A stretch of 64,000 nt of DNA from Dendrophyllia cribrosa (Eukaryota; Cnidaria; Anthozoa; Scleractinia; Dendrophylliidae), in contig JAJLRJ010000008.1 in assembly GCA_024195265.1 (NCBI GenBank), positions 42,131,873 through 42,195,872 of the forward strand, written 5' to 3'. Each line of letters begins with the position of its first letter. Position 1 is the stretch's first letter. Made by a program: the position numbers and the translations under genes. This document shows, in pieces, positions 22,953 to 36,100 of the stretch. The notes beneath the pieces are model-generated. The model did not search any database, was not told the origin of the DNA, and saw only the letters and a program-made list of their open reading frames with translations.

Positions 22953-25900
22953 ATGAGTCTTAAACGAGTTCAGGATGTTTCTGTAGATGATATATACAAA
23001 AGGAAAAAGCCAAAAATACACTATGTAAGTTATTTGCAAGAATTGTGAAATGACAAAGTGTCAGGGTTGTTTTTTACCAAAATAATGGTTTCATTCACTG
23101 AGAAGAAGAGAAAAGAGATTTTCTGGGTCTTGAAGTTAGTATTAGTAAATACATCCCTTGTCCTTCTTTCTATTTTCCAGAATGAATGAACCCGTTATTT
23201 TGAAGGGAAAAAAAATCTGCTTTCGTGCACTTGAGCATGGTTGTATTCAACCATAGTTTCTGGGGGGGGGGGGAGGGGGGCGTGGTAAACGAACAAATAG
23301 TTTTAAAATGGTCTGAACAAGATATATATAAGAAGGCTATAGTAGAAACATATTCGTATCTTCTTCGGTAATCTTCGGTAATTTTCGGAAATTTTGCAAA
23401 ATGACCGAATACGTTAAAATGACCTACGGATAAACATCGCAAAATTTCGGAAAATCTGCGGTAAATTGTCAGGAGTTGATCACAAAGTTTGAAACAGCAT
23501 TGTAACAATATCCAAAATAAACTGAGATTTAAATCAAGATTCATGCTGTGAAACCAGTTGTCTAACTACTTCATGTAATCAATGATTAGGTGTACTTCAT
23601 TCATGTTCAATGGCAAGATGGACCTATCACTCCAGTTTACAGAAGCTACAACACACTGCTTGAACTGCAGGTATTGACATTCTACGTTATCTCCAGTTTA
23701 TGGGTGTTAAATTGAATTACATTGCATGGATTATCCTCAAACACTACTCTTTTTTAACACGCCGTGAGCCTAGCCTGTCCTTGCGAAATCATCAGCGCCC
23801 GGCTAGCTCAGTCGGTAGAGCATGAGACTCTTAATCTCAGGGTCGTGGGTTCGAGCCCCACGTTGGGCGCATCAATCTTGTTTTTTTTTTTTAAGTTCCG
23901 AAAAACAAACTAAAGCAAAGCAGATCAATAATTGCAAACACTGTTTTACAATTTTGAATTATTTTCCACCTGAGAGCTGACTTGTTTTTCGTTTGCACTC
24001 AGTTATCAGCATAATGATCATTTTCGACTGCACATCATTTTTTTTGCTCGATGGACTTTTTCAGAAGTAAAAGGTCTGGGATTTACATCGAATTGGGAAT
24101 TTTATGCCTTCACAATACGGCAGGGGTAATTTGCCGAACGCCGAACGCCGAACATTGTTCTCACCCTTAACAGAAAATAAAAGCTAACAATTTGCATCAG
24201 TGCTTAGCCCTAAATACTGTAAATCAGTGCTACAGTATTTAGGGTTAAGCACTGATTCAAATTGGTTAGCATTTATTTACTGCTGTGAGTGAGAACAATG
24301 TTCGGCGTTCGCAATTCGGCGTTCGGTATTCGGCATATTACCCCTGCCGTTCACAATACTCCTTTTAACTCGGCTCGTAAATACGCGAAGCAATGAACGA
24401 GTTATAGCAGTGGGACTAAATTTCACTCGATCGGTCCATCGGCTGTTAACATTGAGCGTACGATACGTAATGGTCACCTGCCTTACCCATGGGGACGGAG
24501 TTGAAGGGAGGAGAGAGTGGATAGGTGGACGTAGGGGTCGGGGGGTCGGTGGAGCAAAAGGTCAAGGAGAGGGGAAGGTAAAAGGCGCGCAGAATCTTTT
24601 ACTTCGAGCGTGTCGTATTCGGGAGTTACTTACAGAAGCTTTTTGTTCAACCAAGCCCGGCTAGCTCAGTCGGTAGAGCATGAGACTCTTAATCTCAGGG
24701 TCGTGGGTTCGAGCCCCACGTTGGGCGTCATAATTTTATTATTATTTTTTCGCGACGCAAACTTTCTCAAATGAGGTCACGTACTTATCATCCATTTACT
24801 TTCCAGGAAAGACTTTTAAAAATAAAAGACTTTCTTCAAAACCAGAAGGAAGAGGAAAGCTTCGCAACACTCCTAAAAGGTGACTTGAACCCGGTTTCAT
24901 TGCTTGAGTAATCGCTGAGCGCTAGTTTCAAGCGCCCGTGGAGCGTGGAGTATTTTAAAATCACGCGTTGCAGTAGGAGAGTGAAGAACGCATGAAGGGA
25001 GCGGGACGCGCGAATGATAGTAGTAGCAATTGACTTTTTGCAATTGTTAGTTGTGGTGCAGGAAATGCTGCAAATTAAAATTATCAGTTCTTGCAGATTA
25101 CTAACATATATTTCATTGTGCAGGGATGAGATTTTCGGATCGGTTTACAATCAGGAAACGAGCCAAAGCACTGAGGAGGATGCCGGCAGTGGAAGAGTTT
25201 CTTAAGGTAAGTTGTGTTTAAAACAAGGATCAAATGATAACCGACAGGCTTCTGTAACCGATGATTAAAAAATGAATGAAAATGAATGAATTACATGCCA
25301 CGGCACGAAAACCGCTTTTTCAGTTAATTCAGCGTTAATTAAACACGGTTGTATCTTAAAGCTACATTTCCTGATTTTCCCTTCATGATGCACTCAAAAT
25401 AATGATTTCAAGGGATAACTGTAGAGTATTATTGGGAGAGGGGGCCTGGGGAGGGGGGTGGGGGTGGGTCCGAATGTTCTAGGTCAGCGTAAACCAAACG
25501 CTCTGGTGCAGCCTCCGTTATCCTGACCAGTTAACAAGCACAGGGAAAGAAGCCCAACACCTGAGCCCAAGAGCTTGCTCGCAGGCAAGGACCAACTGAT
25601 CCTCGTACTCAGGCTCTGGCGGCTAAGAGGACCAGGCGGCTCTGGGGACGAGAATGCCAATCGAACCTCTATTAACGGACACGGACACCTATCTATTACG
25701 GACTATTTTTTGTTCCCAGAGAGATCAAAATCCATGCATACAAACTCTGCGTATATAATACGAAAACTCGACTCTTCTTGTTCTTTGATAATTGCATTTA
25801 AGAGGTTCAACTGGACATTTGATACTTTTAATTTTTTTAGGGCGTGGTTCACCTTCCACCGCACATCTCTGAGTCCGATCCAGTGATCAACTTCTTCCAT

Positions 25901-27085
25901 CCTCTACCTGAAGATCTCATTGAACTGGACTATGAACAGAAAGAGTAAGTCACGTGACATCCTGTAATCTCCTTCATAGTTTTGTCCAAGTGTTCTTACC
26001 ATTTGTCAGAAATGGCCGGTCATACCGGAATGCACACCTTTTTGTTGAGTTATCCCTACAAGCCCATCACAATGATGCATGCTATCTACGAATTGACGGG
26101 TCTGGAGGGCCAGTTCGAAACAATAATGTTTCTCTTCAGTGTCAATTGAAAAAATGCATGGCTCATTTCAAAATGGATCCTTGGGTCGATTCCAAAATGG
26201 TTTTATGGGTCAACTTCAAAATAGCTTCAGTTCAATTCCAAAATGTGGTTGACTTGGAAACCAAAAAGCTGCCATCTTTGATTTGAAAGCCGGAAAGAAT
26301 CTGGGCCCGAAGTATCGCAAAGGACTAAATAAATCCATCCCATCTACTGTGCAACTGGACTTAACTAATTACAGAACTTTTAATAACAATTTTGACAATC
26401 TAGACATTTTGTTAAAAGAGCTGACTTATAGTTTAATCAAGAATGTCTTTTATTTTTCAGAATATACCACAGCATTGAAAAATTGAGACATGGAACAAAA
26501 TCCAAATGTAAGTCTCAAATAACGCGTGGTAAATTTTTAGGTGGCTGAGAACCCCTTTCCAATTAATTTTTTTAAACTTTGTATTTTAACATGCTAATTA
26601 CAATTCGATGATAAATAATGGGGTCACCTAGCTGTTTTTTTTTTAGTTATAAGCCATTGAAGCTACAATTAAGGGTGTCTTTAACAGGTTATACTAGCTG
26701 TTAGTATGGTAACCTTTTACATCATAAAAGAGACTATAACTTATTTACCAATGACTGGGTATTTGTTTGATACCATTATTTTAGGATCAACTGATAACGA
26801 ATTGTAATATAATTGAGCCATCAAAGTATAAGTGATGGAAAATGCTGGGAACTTTTGCCTGCCACCTTAAATTAAATTTGTGTGTGTAAAATTGACTTTA
26901 TAATTATGAACCCTCTGTCTGTGGGATAGACATGAAGAAACAGCAACAGTATAAAAGGAGGGGGGTGGGGGAGGGGGAGGGAGTGAACATGTTATCGACC
27001 CATAGATCCGCGAATGTCACTACCTATGAAATAATATGCACTTATTGACTGAGTTAGGTCGGGCCGGACGGGAAAATATTTGGCT

Positions 27086-27135
<50 letters not shown>

Positions 27136-30100
27136 GAGATAATATGACTAGAAAGTACAAGAATTGTCGTGCAGTGCGAGGTCGCTTGAACTCGAGCGGG
27201 GCCGGACGGCTTTTTCCGAACGTCCGGCTCACGTCAACCCGTCCGGCCCCGCTCACGTCACCTTGCGATTCTATTTTCTGTAGGATTGCGTGAGCGGGGT
27301 CGTACGGTCATATTATAAACATGTTTATAGCATATTTTACCGAATTAACCGCATTCGTTGAGGATTGTTGTTTGATGATGGTTTTGCGTTTAGATATTCA
27401 TCACATCTCGGAGCCAATTTTAGTGGAACAATACGTAGTGGTCGCTGATTACGTCAAACGAGAAGACACTGACATCAGTCTAAAAGCTGGGAACGTGGTG
27501 GACGTAGTCGAGAAAAACGAACATGGTAAGAGACGAAAAGCATTTGGAACTACTATCGCTACATTGAAATGATATGAAGGAGACTTGGTACAGTGTAAAC
27601 GAAAAATGTAATTTGTGATAATCTTGATTGGCATAAATTGATATTTTGCCGGCACGGTACAGAGAACCGGGTACTAGTGTAGTGCGCAGGGGCTCACGGT
27701 TCGTGAGTTTGAAAAGTGTCCATTGATAGATTTGTGTTCTTCTACGGCCAGCCTCGCCGCCCCTTGTACTTTTCAAACAAGTTAACTTTCGTCTTAGTTG
27801 TTTATTGTAATACCTTCAAACTTGTTATCGGCAGTTTTAGCCGCATATTTTAGTCATTCATTTCTTAGTTAAAAACACCTTAAAACCCTAAAGGTAGCAC
27901 CACTGCATAGGTCGGGGGTACACGGTCCCTATTTTTTCCAACAGTTAGTTTTTTGGGGTTTACGTGTCCGGCTCTGGTGCGCTTAGAGTTATTGTTATAT
28001 TATAGTTGTCAATAATAAAATGTATCGTGGGCCTGGCTGACCAACTTAGAGTTATTGTAACAGTATAGTATATTATAGTTATATTGTAATATTATAGTCC
28101 TTTGTCAATAATAAAATGTATCGTGGGCCTGGCTGACCAACGCCCCACGCCTCTTAGCCTTGTGTGTTTGTTCGAGTGTCTACTGGAGGCAAAATATAAC
28201 TAATTAAAGTATTCTAAACAGAGCGGTTTTCAATTGAGTGAAAAGTAATTTCGCTATTACTTTGGTTTTGCATTCCTACGCTTTGTGTTTGGCTAAAAAA
28301 TCTCGCGCCACGATTTAAACCAATCAGGCCCGGTTGTTCAAAAGGTGGATAACTCTATCCACCGGATAAATCACTATCCAGTGGATAACACTATTGGTTT
28401 TGCTAATGCTTATCCACTGGATAGTGATTTATCCGGTGGATAGCGCTATCCACCTTTTGAACAACCGGGAAAGTAAAACCAATTGTGATTTTACGACACT
28501 CAAGTGAAGACCGTTCCTTTTTTCTGATTACAAAATCACTGTAATTGGCTATATATTTGACTGAAAAAACTTTTAAAATGTTATTTTAAAGTGCCAAAGT
28601 ATTTGAATAAGTTCCAAACGTTTCGGGCTTTGCCCTTCTTCAGTGGAAATATGTTTGTTGAGAAATACGCCACGACATCTAAAGTTTAAAATTATTGTCT
28701 CTTACATGCGCGCGCGCGACCTTCAGATGAAACGACTACAATTGAACACACAGCAAAGATGTGTCAGGTCTAAGGTCCCTCTCCTACGACTTTGGTGGAA
28801 AATTGTAAATAAGTCAGTTCGTAAAATCTCGTTTAAGCCAAAGTTTGCAACTGAAATTAGATACAATATTGTAGTTGCTGTCTAAAAACGTTAAATACCG
28901 ATTCCCGCGCGGTCGCCCGCGTTTCGCACCGCTGACCGTTCAGCGTTATTCCCTCTTACGGCTGGAAATAGAGCATGGCTAGGTATAGCAAATAAATAGC
29001 TGGATATCTTCTATGCGAGTTATTGTTTGAATTGTATATTTTTATTAATTCTTTTTCCAAGGCTGGTGGTTTGTTGACCTTGATGGTGAGCTAGGCTGGG
29101 CACCAGCCTCTTATCTGGAGCCCAGGGACGGCACCATGGATGATCAAGTCCTGGAAGTGTTTGAGGAAGGAGAAGGTAACTCACAAATCAGAACATTGTA
29201 TCTCAGGCCGACAGAACTGTAAGACCCAGGTCTGACCAGAAGAAATGTAGTCGACGAGACTTGACGATAGCTATTACACGTTGAGAGCCAAAGGAGAGCA
29301 AGATAGCGATCACTCATCGATCAGTTCTAATAAAAGATTGAGCAACTACAGCCGTCACATCGGTGTATCATCGATGCTTAGTGATCTGTATTAATTGGTC
29401 TTCACTGCGCGCGCGGCTCAGCCTTGTTATGCGACCTCGGCATGTTCTACAAAATACAAAGAAGGCTGGATAACATCTCCTTCCCTGCCGAGCTTACTTT
29501 AGCGAGAGCGTACAGTTGCACAAGAGGAAGCCATTACTTTAAAATGAGACATCAGTCAGCCGCAGTTAATGCTTATGGTTACTCTTTTTATGAAAGAGCC
29601 TTTTTATGGAATGCCCTTGCCGTCTAGATCTGATGTAGTTAAAGCTAGCTCATACACAGCCTTTTACTTAGAAGCGTCTACCGCTCTATCACATCAATGA
29701 AATTAGTTGTCACTGAAGGCAACTTACAAAATAAAAGATTAAAGATTAAAAGCAGATTTCGAATACTGCGAGAGCACGAGAATCGAGAAAGAGATAAACT
29801 ATGGGCGACTCCGATCCCCTTATTTGTCTGAGCTTTCTCTTTATTAGCAGTTTTAGACGGCGAAAACTTGAAACACAGATCTTAAATTGTCCACACTGAA
29901 ACGAAAACAAGATGTTTGAATGTGGAGGGAGTACTGAGTGCTCAAGTTTTGTCTGTTTTAAGAATACTTTTCGCCATGTAAAAATAATGCGCTTTCTTTT
30001 ACGACACAGAGGAAACTTACATCACCATGGCAGCGTATGAGCCTCAGTTGGAAGATGAGGTTACGTTTGAGATGGGAAAGATTGTTAAAGTTATTCAGAA

Positions 30101-33100
30101 GAATCTAGACGGATGGTGGTTTATCAAGTGAGTTTTTTAAAGTCAGTCTTAAGTATGGATAAAATTATACAGTGAAATACTTCAAATGGCAACTGATGAG
30201 AAGCAAATTCCGCTTATATATATATATATTTTTTTATTTTACATTTGCCACATAAAAGGTGATTCTAACTTTTAGGTTTGCGGATGAAATACTACAGTCA
30301 GACTGTAACGTGCATCCAAATAATATTGAGCAGTACTTTCCTGTTGTACTGTTTATTATGCTGTACAAAGTGGTTCTAACTTTTGAGTCTGTGGATGAAA
30401 TCCTAAAGTGTGACCATTAAAATGAAAGCTATTTAGCAGTACTTCCCTGTGGTACTGTTTATTATTCTGTACAAGGTGGTTCTAACTTTTGAGTCTGTGA
30501 GTGAAATCCGAAAGTGTGACCATTTAAATGAAAGCTACTAAGCGGTACTTTCCTGTGGTGCTGTTTATTATGCTGTGCAAGGTGGTTCTAACGTTTGAGT
30601 CTGTGGATGAAATCCTAAAGTGTGACCATTTAAATGAAAGCTACTGAGCAGTACTTTCCTGTGGTACTGTTTATTATGCTGTGCAACGTGGTTCTAACGT
30701 TTGAGTCTGTGGATGAAATCCTAAAGTGTGACCATTTAAATGAAAGCTACTGAGCAGTACTTTCCTGTGGTACTGTTTATTATGCTGTACAAGGTGGTTC
30801 TAACGTTTGGTCTCTAGTATGACCATTCAAATGAAAGCTTTTAAGCAGTTCGTTAGAACCGATATTGCCGTTTAATCTAGACTGATTAGGCACCGGTCTT
30901 TTTGGCAGGTTCGACGACAAGGGAGGCTGGGCTCCATCAATGTTTATGAGAGAGATCGCCACGTCGCGACACAACGCGAGACAAAAAGGCCAACAAGCGG
31001 TTAGAGCCCTGCTTAGAGATACCCGGTTAAACAGCATTTCTGCCATTACTGGTAAGATCAAAGAGCTCTATGAGTCATCTCGTGAAAACGAAACAACGTA
31101 AGGTTAAGTACACAGAACGGTTTTAATTTTCCATACTGAGTTTGAGACAAAGAACTGAAGACTAAAACAGATTTAAAACGATTTACATACACAATATTCC
31201 AAAATGGCCGTCGCGCGGAAAACACTGGCGCGAGTTGCACGAAAACGAGGTCATAAGGGCCGCTTGTTTTCTTTCCTTCGTAACATTCTTGCGTTGAGGT
31301 ATCTATTTGGTCGAAATCCGTACAAAATGCCTCAAAACTGTTGTGTTCCGAACTGCACAAAAAAGCTTTATCAGGAGAAAGGCAAGAGGATATCTTTTCA
31401 CAAATTTCCGGACGATAAGAAAGTATCAACAGCGTGGATTCGAGCAATTCGAAGGGATGTTGGTCGCCATTTTAAGATTACTGAGCACACCAGGGTTTGC
31501 TCCAGACACTTCAATAAGGCTGATTTCCAAAGGACTCTCGCTGGCAGAAGAAAACTGTGTTCTACAGCTGTTCCTTCGATTTTTTCGTGGACGAAAGATT
31601 CCCCTAAGAAGAGAAAGCCACCAAAATCCCGGCATGCAGGCGCTAACCTTGCCAACGAAGAGCTTGAAACTCAAGAGAGCAACAATTTTGACAATGCATT
31701 CCGTGTTATTGAAGTGGAGACCGAAGCCGATGACCATATTGAAAACGACAGGACAACCAAGCAAGAGGAAAACATCTCAGAATTGGAATTGAAAGAACGA
31801 ATCGAGAAACTCGAGAAGAAACTTAAAGAATTTCGTGAAGCTTTGGAGGCAGAAAAGGACAAGACGAAGGCACTGGACATTAAACTCCGAGATGCGCAAA
31901 AAGTAGTAATCGATCTGACGACCCGTTGCCAAGAGTACGAGAAAAAAACTTTCTGTTCAAATAAATTCAAGGACAGCAAGTCGATGGCCTTTTATACGGG
32001 ATTCCCCAGTGTAGAGTTGTTTGATGCTGTGTACGATTTTTGTGACCCAGGTGAGGATGGTGAAAATATTCGCTATTGGCACTCATCCTCCACAAATCAA
32101 AACACAACAGTTGTGTGTGAACCCAGTGAATCTGTTCCAAAACCTGGTAGACGTAGGCTGTTGCATCCCAAGGAAGAATTTTTTATTACTTTGTGTAGAT
32201 TAAGGCAGGGTTTTGGAGAGGAACATCTTGCTCATCTTTACGGTGTATCCCAAGCTACAATAAGCAGGGTTATAATTACCTGGGTCAACTTTTTATATTT
32301 AAAATTTAAGGATGTGCCCATGTGGCCATCAAGAGAACTGATTAATAAGCACATGCCTGAGCAGTTCAAAGAAAAGTATCCCTCTACCAGGGTAATAATT
32401 GATTGCACTGAAGTGAAATGTCAGATGCCTAGCAGCCTTCGCTTAAACAGCGAGCTTTTTAGTTCTTATAAAAATCATACTACATTGAAAGCCCTTGTGG
32501 GCATTACACCTGGTGGAGCATTGTCGTTTGTTAGCCAGTTATACACTGGGCACATCTCTGACAGAGAAATTGTTCTGCGTAGTGGTTTTTTGGAGCAGAA
32601 GTTTAACAATGGAGATTCGGTCATGGCAGATAAGGGGTTCACAGTGCAGGACCTGCTCCCCCCTGGAGTTGGGCTGAACATTCCACCTTTCTTGGGCTCT
32701 CAGGGACAGATGAGTCCAGACGATGTTGTCAAAACTCAATCAATTGCATCCCTGAGAGTTCATGTAGAAAGAGCCATTAATAAGATCAAGAATTTTCATA
32801 TATGGAATGGTATTGTTCCCTTAAACTTGTTTGGTGTTGTAAACCAAATGTGGACGGTATGCGCTGTATTTTGTAACTTACAAAAGCCCATTATTAGTGT
32901 GTAATTTGAGTCCTTTTCAGCATTTAAAGCTTCCTGAGGTTTTTAATTTTCATTTCAAGTTCCTCAATCCTATTTTATCCTTTCAATTCAGAGATATTTT
33001 CTTCTTGCTTGGTTCTCCTGTCATCTTCAATTTGGTCATCGACTTCGATCATTGACTTCCAGGACTCAAAACATGACAAATGCATTGCTCTCTTGAGTCT

Positions 33101-36100
33101 CAAGGTCTTTGCTGGCAAATTTACAACATCACTTCAAACTGCTGGATATTTCCTTGTCATTGGGAAAAGAGTCCTTGTGTACATATTAGAGCAGTGCTCA
33201 GATATACAAGCTCTAGATAATGATATCAATGTACATATTAATCTCTGTACACATTTATTGCTTTATCAAATATATTGCTTTCTTAAATGTAACTTTAACA
33301 AATTGACGTCAGTTTTTTATGCGTCTGTCCTCTTATTGATGATAAAATTCGTCATAACATTGTCAAAGTTTGCTGTGGATCCACTCGCCCACGGCTCTAG
33401 ATCCACAGCACTTTGACAATGTTATGATGAATTTTATCATCAATAAGAGGACAGACGCATAAAAAACTGACGTCATTTTGTTTTTTACAATAACAAAAAC
33501 ACCAAAATTGTAAAAAACCGGATGAAATGAAGAGTGAATGCACGGTAAACATGGCAAGTTGCTGAGTTTTATTCAAATTGACGCAATCATTGTCAATAAG
33601 TTTTCTCGCTTTCTCATTGGCTAACTGATAACAATAAAGAATGTTCATTGGCTTAAAAATTGACAGGATGACTTCTTGCATAAATTAAAATTCTGTGTGT
33701 ACTCTTACTGATGATAAAAATTGACCAATCAGCATGCGAGAATAACTTAAGTTATTGTAAAAATTGACACCAGAATCTCCTATATGGGCGGCCATTATAA
33801 TGTGTGGTTTCAGAAAATAACCATACCTACCCCAAGAAAGGTCTTTTAAAAAATTCCAAGGGGAAAGTGATTTCAAAAGCCAAGGGGGAGGGGCTCGTGT
33901 TGGGGGGGGGGGGGGATTTAAACTTAAAAGAGCTTCCATGGGGGTGTGGATATTTTCTAGAACCTGACAATATTGATATTAAATTGATAGAGTATTTGGC
34001 TGTGATATACTCAGAGTTTCTAGGTTCAAACCATTGTGTACATACATGTAGTTCAGTTGATAGATCATGTTATTTTTGCATGCCAAATTTCTTTTTTGCT
34101 GCGGCTGGTAAGAAGTAACGAAAATAGGTTGAATTTAATATTGCACGCATTTTCTTCCAGTGCTCCTCATCAAAATGAATCCTTTCAATGCTGAGACCTC
34201 TTTTTGTGTATACAACAAAATCACACCATTTAGTTCCAGTGATGGCCATTTGACCCTGGACTTGATCATAGTAAACATGGTTTTTTTTTAGTTTAGGTTT
34301 TCCATCCACAACCTCTAGAAAGAAGTGTGGATCACTACAGGCCTCTGTTGGAGTAACACTGAACTTTGAGCTTGGGCATTTTATTTCAACAAGGCCAAAT
34401 TGATCTATTGATGAAATGTCAATGACTTTCCCATCTGGGGAGCACCCAAGATAAAACAGTTTTGGTGACACAAAGAACCCAGATTTTTCCACTTTAATGG
34501 GGCGACCAATCTTGTGCATATATTTTTCGTACTCTCGCAATGCAACAGGTTCATATTTAATACCGTGGTCAGTGCTTGCTGATCTGAAAGGTTTTGCATC
34601 CAACAAATCATTACAAAACTTCTCATGATTTCTCTTTCTTCTTGATACCCTACCAAAATTTGATGCCGTAAATCGAAACTTTCGTTCCTCAGTCCAAGCA
34701 CTACAAGTGTGCTGGGCTTTTGTGTTCTCTTCAATTTTATTTGCATCAAGCATAGTTACCTTAAGGTCATCTAAAAGTCTATTTTGTAAGGTGTCCAGAT
34801 CCTCGGGAACATCCAAAAGGAAGTCATCATTTACATCATCTAATGGCAGTGATGGATAAGATGGTATTGTAGTTGGTATTGTACCAGATGCACCTCTTTG
34901 AATTGGAGGTAAATTACTTGTAACTTTGAAGTTACTCTCTTGGAAACCAAGCTGATAAGAGCCAAATGCTCCTGCTGGACTTTTTCCAAACCTTGTTTCA
35001 ACATAGTCATCTGTCCCATTACCTGTGTTCAGTTCACAAGTTTGTAGCAACCCAAGGTCTGGATCTATATCCTTCACAGTTTCAACAAAATCATTTAGTT
35101 TAGTTGGCACGTCAACTTTTCTTGCTTCGTATAGGTGACACATAATCCCGGAACTTTTTTGCTCTGTCTGTAATCGTGTTTTGGAAACAGCAACTTCCAT
35201 AATAGGATAAGATGAAATACCTTCAACCCTGGGTTGATGCCATCTTTGCAAGGTTGAGGTGCATGCTGTTGAACTCTTTTCATCTTCCTCATGCTGTAGT
35301 TCTGTTGTATCTTTACAGTTATACAGTGTATACTTGCACACTTTCAGCATTAACGCTAAAACGTGGTTGCAAAATCCGGATTTCCCGGCAGCACAGGAAG
35401 GGCCACAATTCGCATAAACAACCTCCCCAGACACAATACATAAAGCAATATTTAAGTGGCAGTCCCGCTAAAAGCGGTCCACTCGATTTCGCGACCAAAA
35501 ATAGTTTCCTTTTATTTTTTGCCGGTGAAAAGGCTTTGGTACACATGTATGAAATACACAATTCTTTTTTTCAAATTCTTTATTTTCGCCCTGCTACAAG
35601 CAAAAAACGAATTCAGACCGTCTCGGCCTTTTCGACGGTGATCGGGAGACTAAAATTGATGGTTTTTGAGAGGCGCTCTACGCAGAAACAAATGCAGTTG
35701 AAGACATTTTGTTTAGGTCATGTTTCTAAGCTAAACTAGAGTAGTTTACAGACAAAGTGTAAAAAATTTCAATAAAATGTTAAGCAAGCTGAGGCAACTT
35801 AAAGACAACCCACTCTGAAGCCTATATTCAGACACTGAAAATGGGGCAAGAACGAGGGAAAATTTCTCAAACGTTGCGGCCTAAACTTGGTTTTAAAACC
35901 ACGTCACAGTAAAGTTCTTACCTTATTTTATCGAGTTATAAGCTCAAACGTGTGGGTATCCTCCGGGATCGCAAGCGAGAAGAGATTATAATCAGCCATT
36001 GACAGTGTGTTTACATAATTATCGGTCGTGCCAAAGGTCATTTGCATTACTCTTCGGCTCTTCCAAAATGTTTCTATTGAGGCTTGAATTCGATTGTAGT

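Noticed and set aside
23170..23544. 124-codon minus-strand frame in intron 1 of the PX-SH3 gene
   Set aside because: Overlaps a G-rich tract and short repeats; no domain and no splice partner.
24410..24664. 84-codon frame next to a tRNA-Lys gene
   Set aside because: Purine-rich low complexity reading into the tRNA; not coding.
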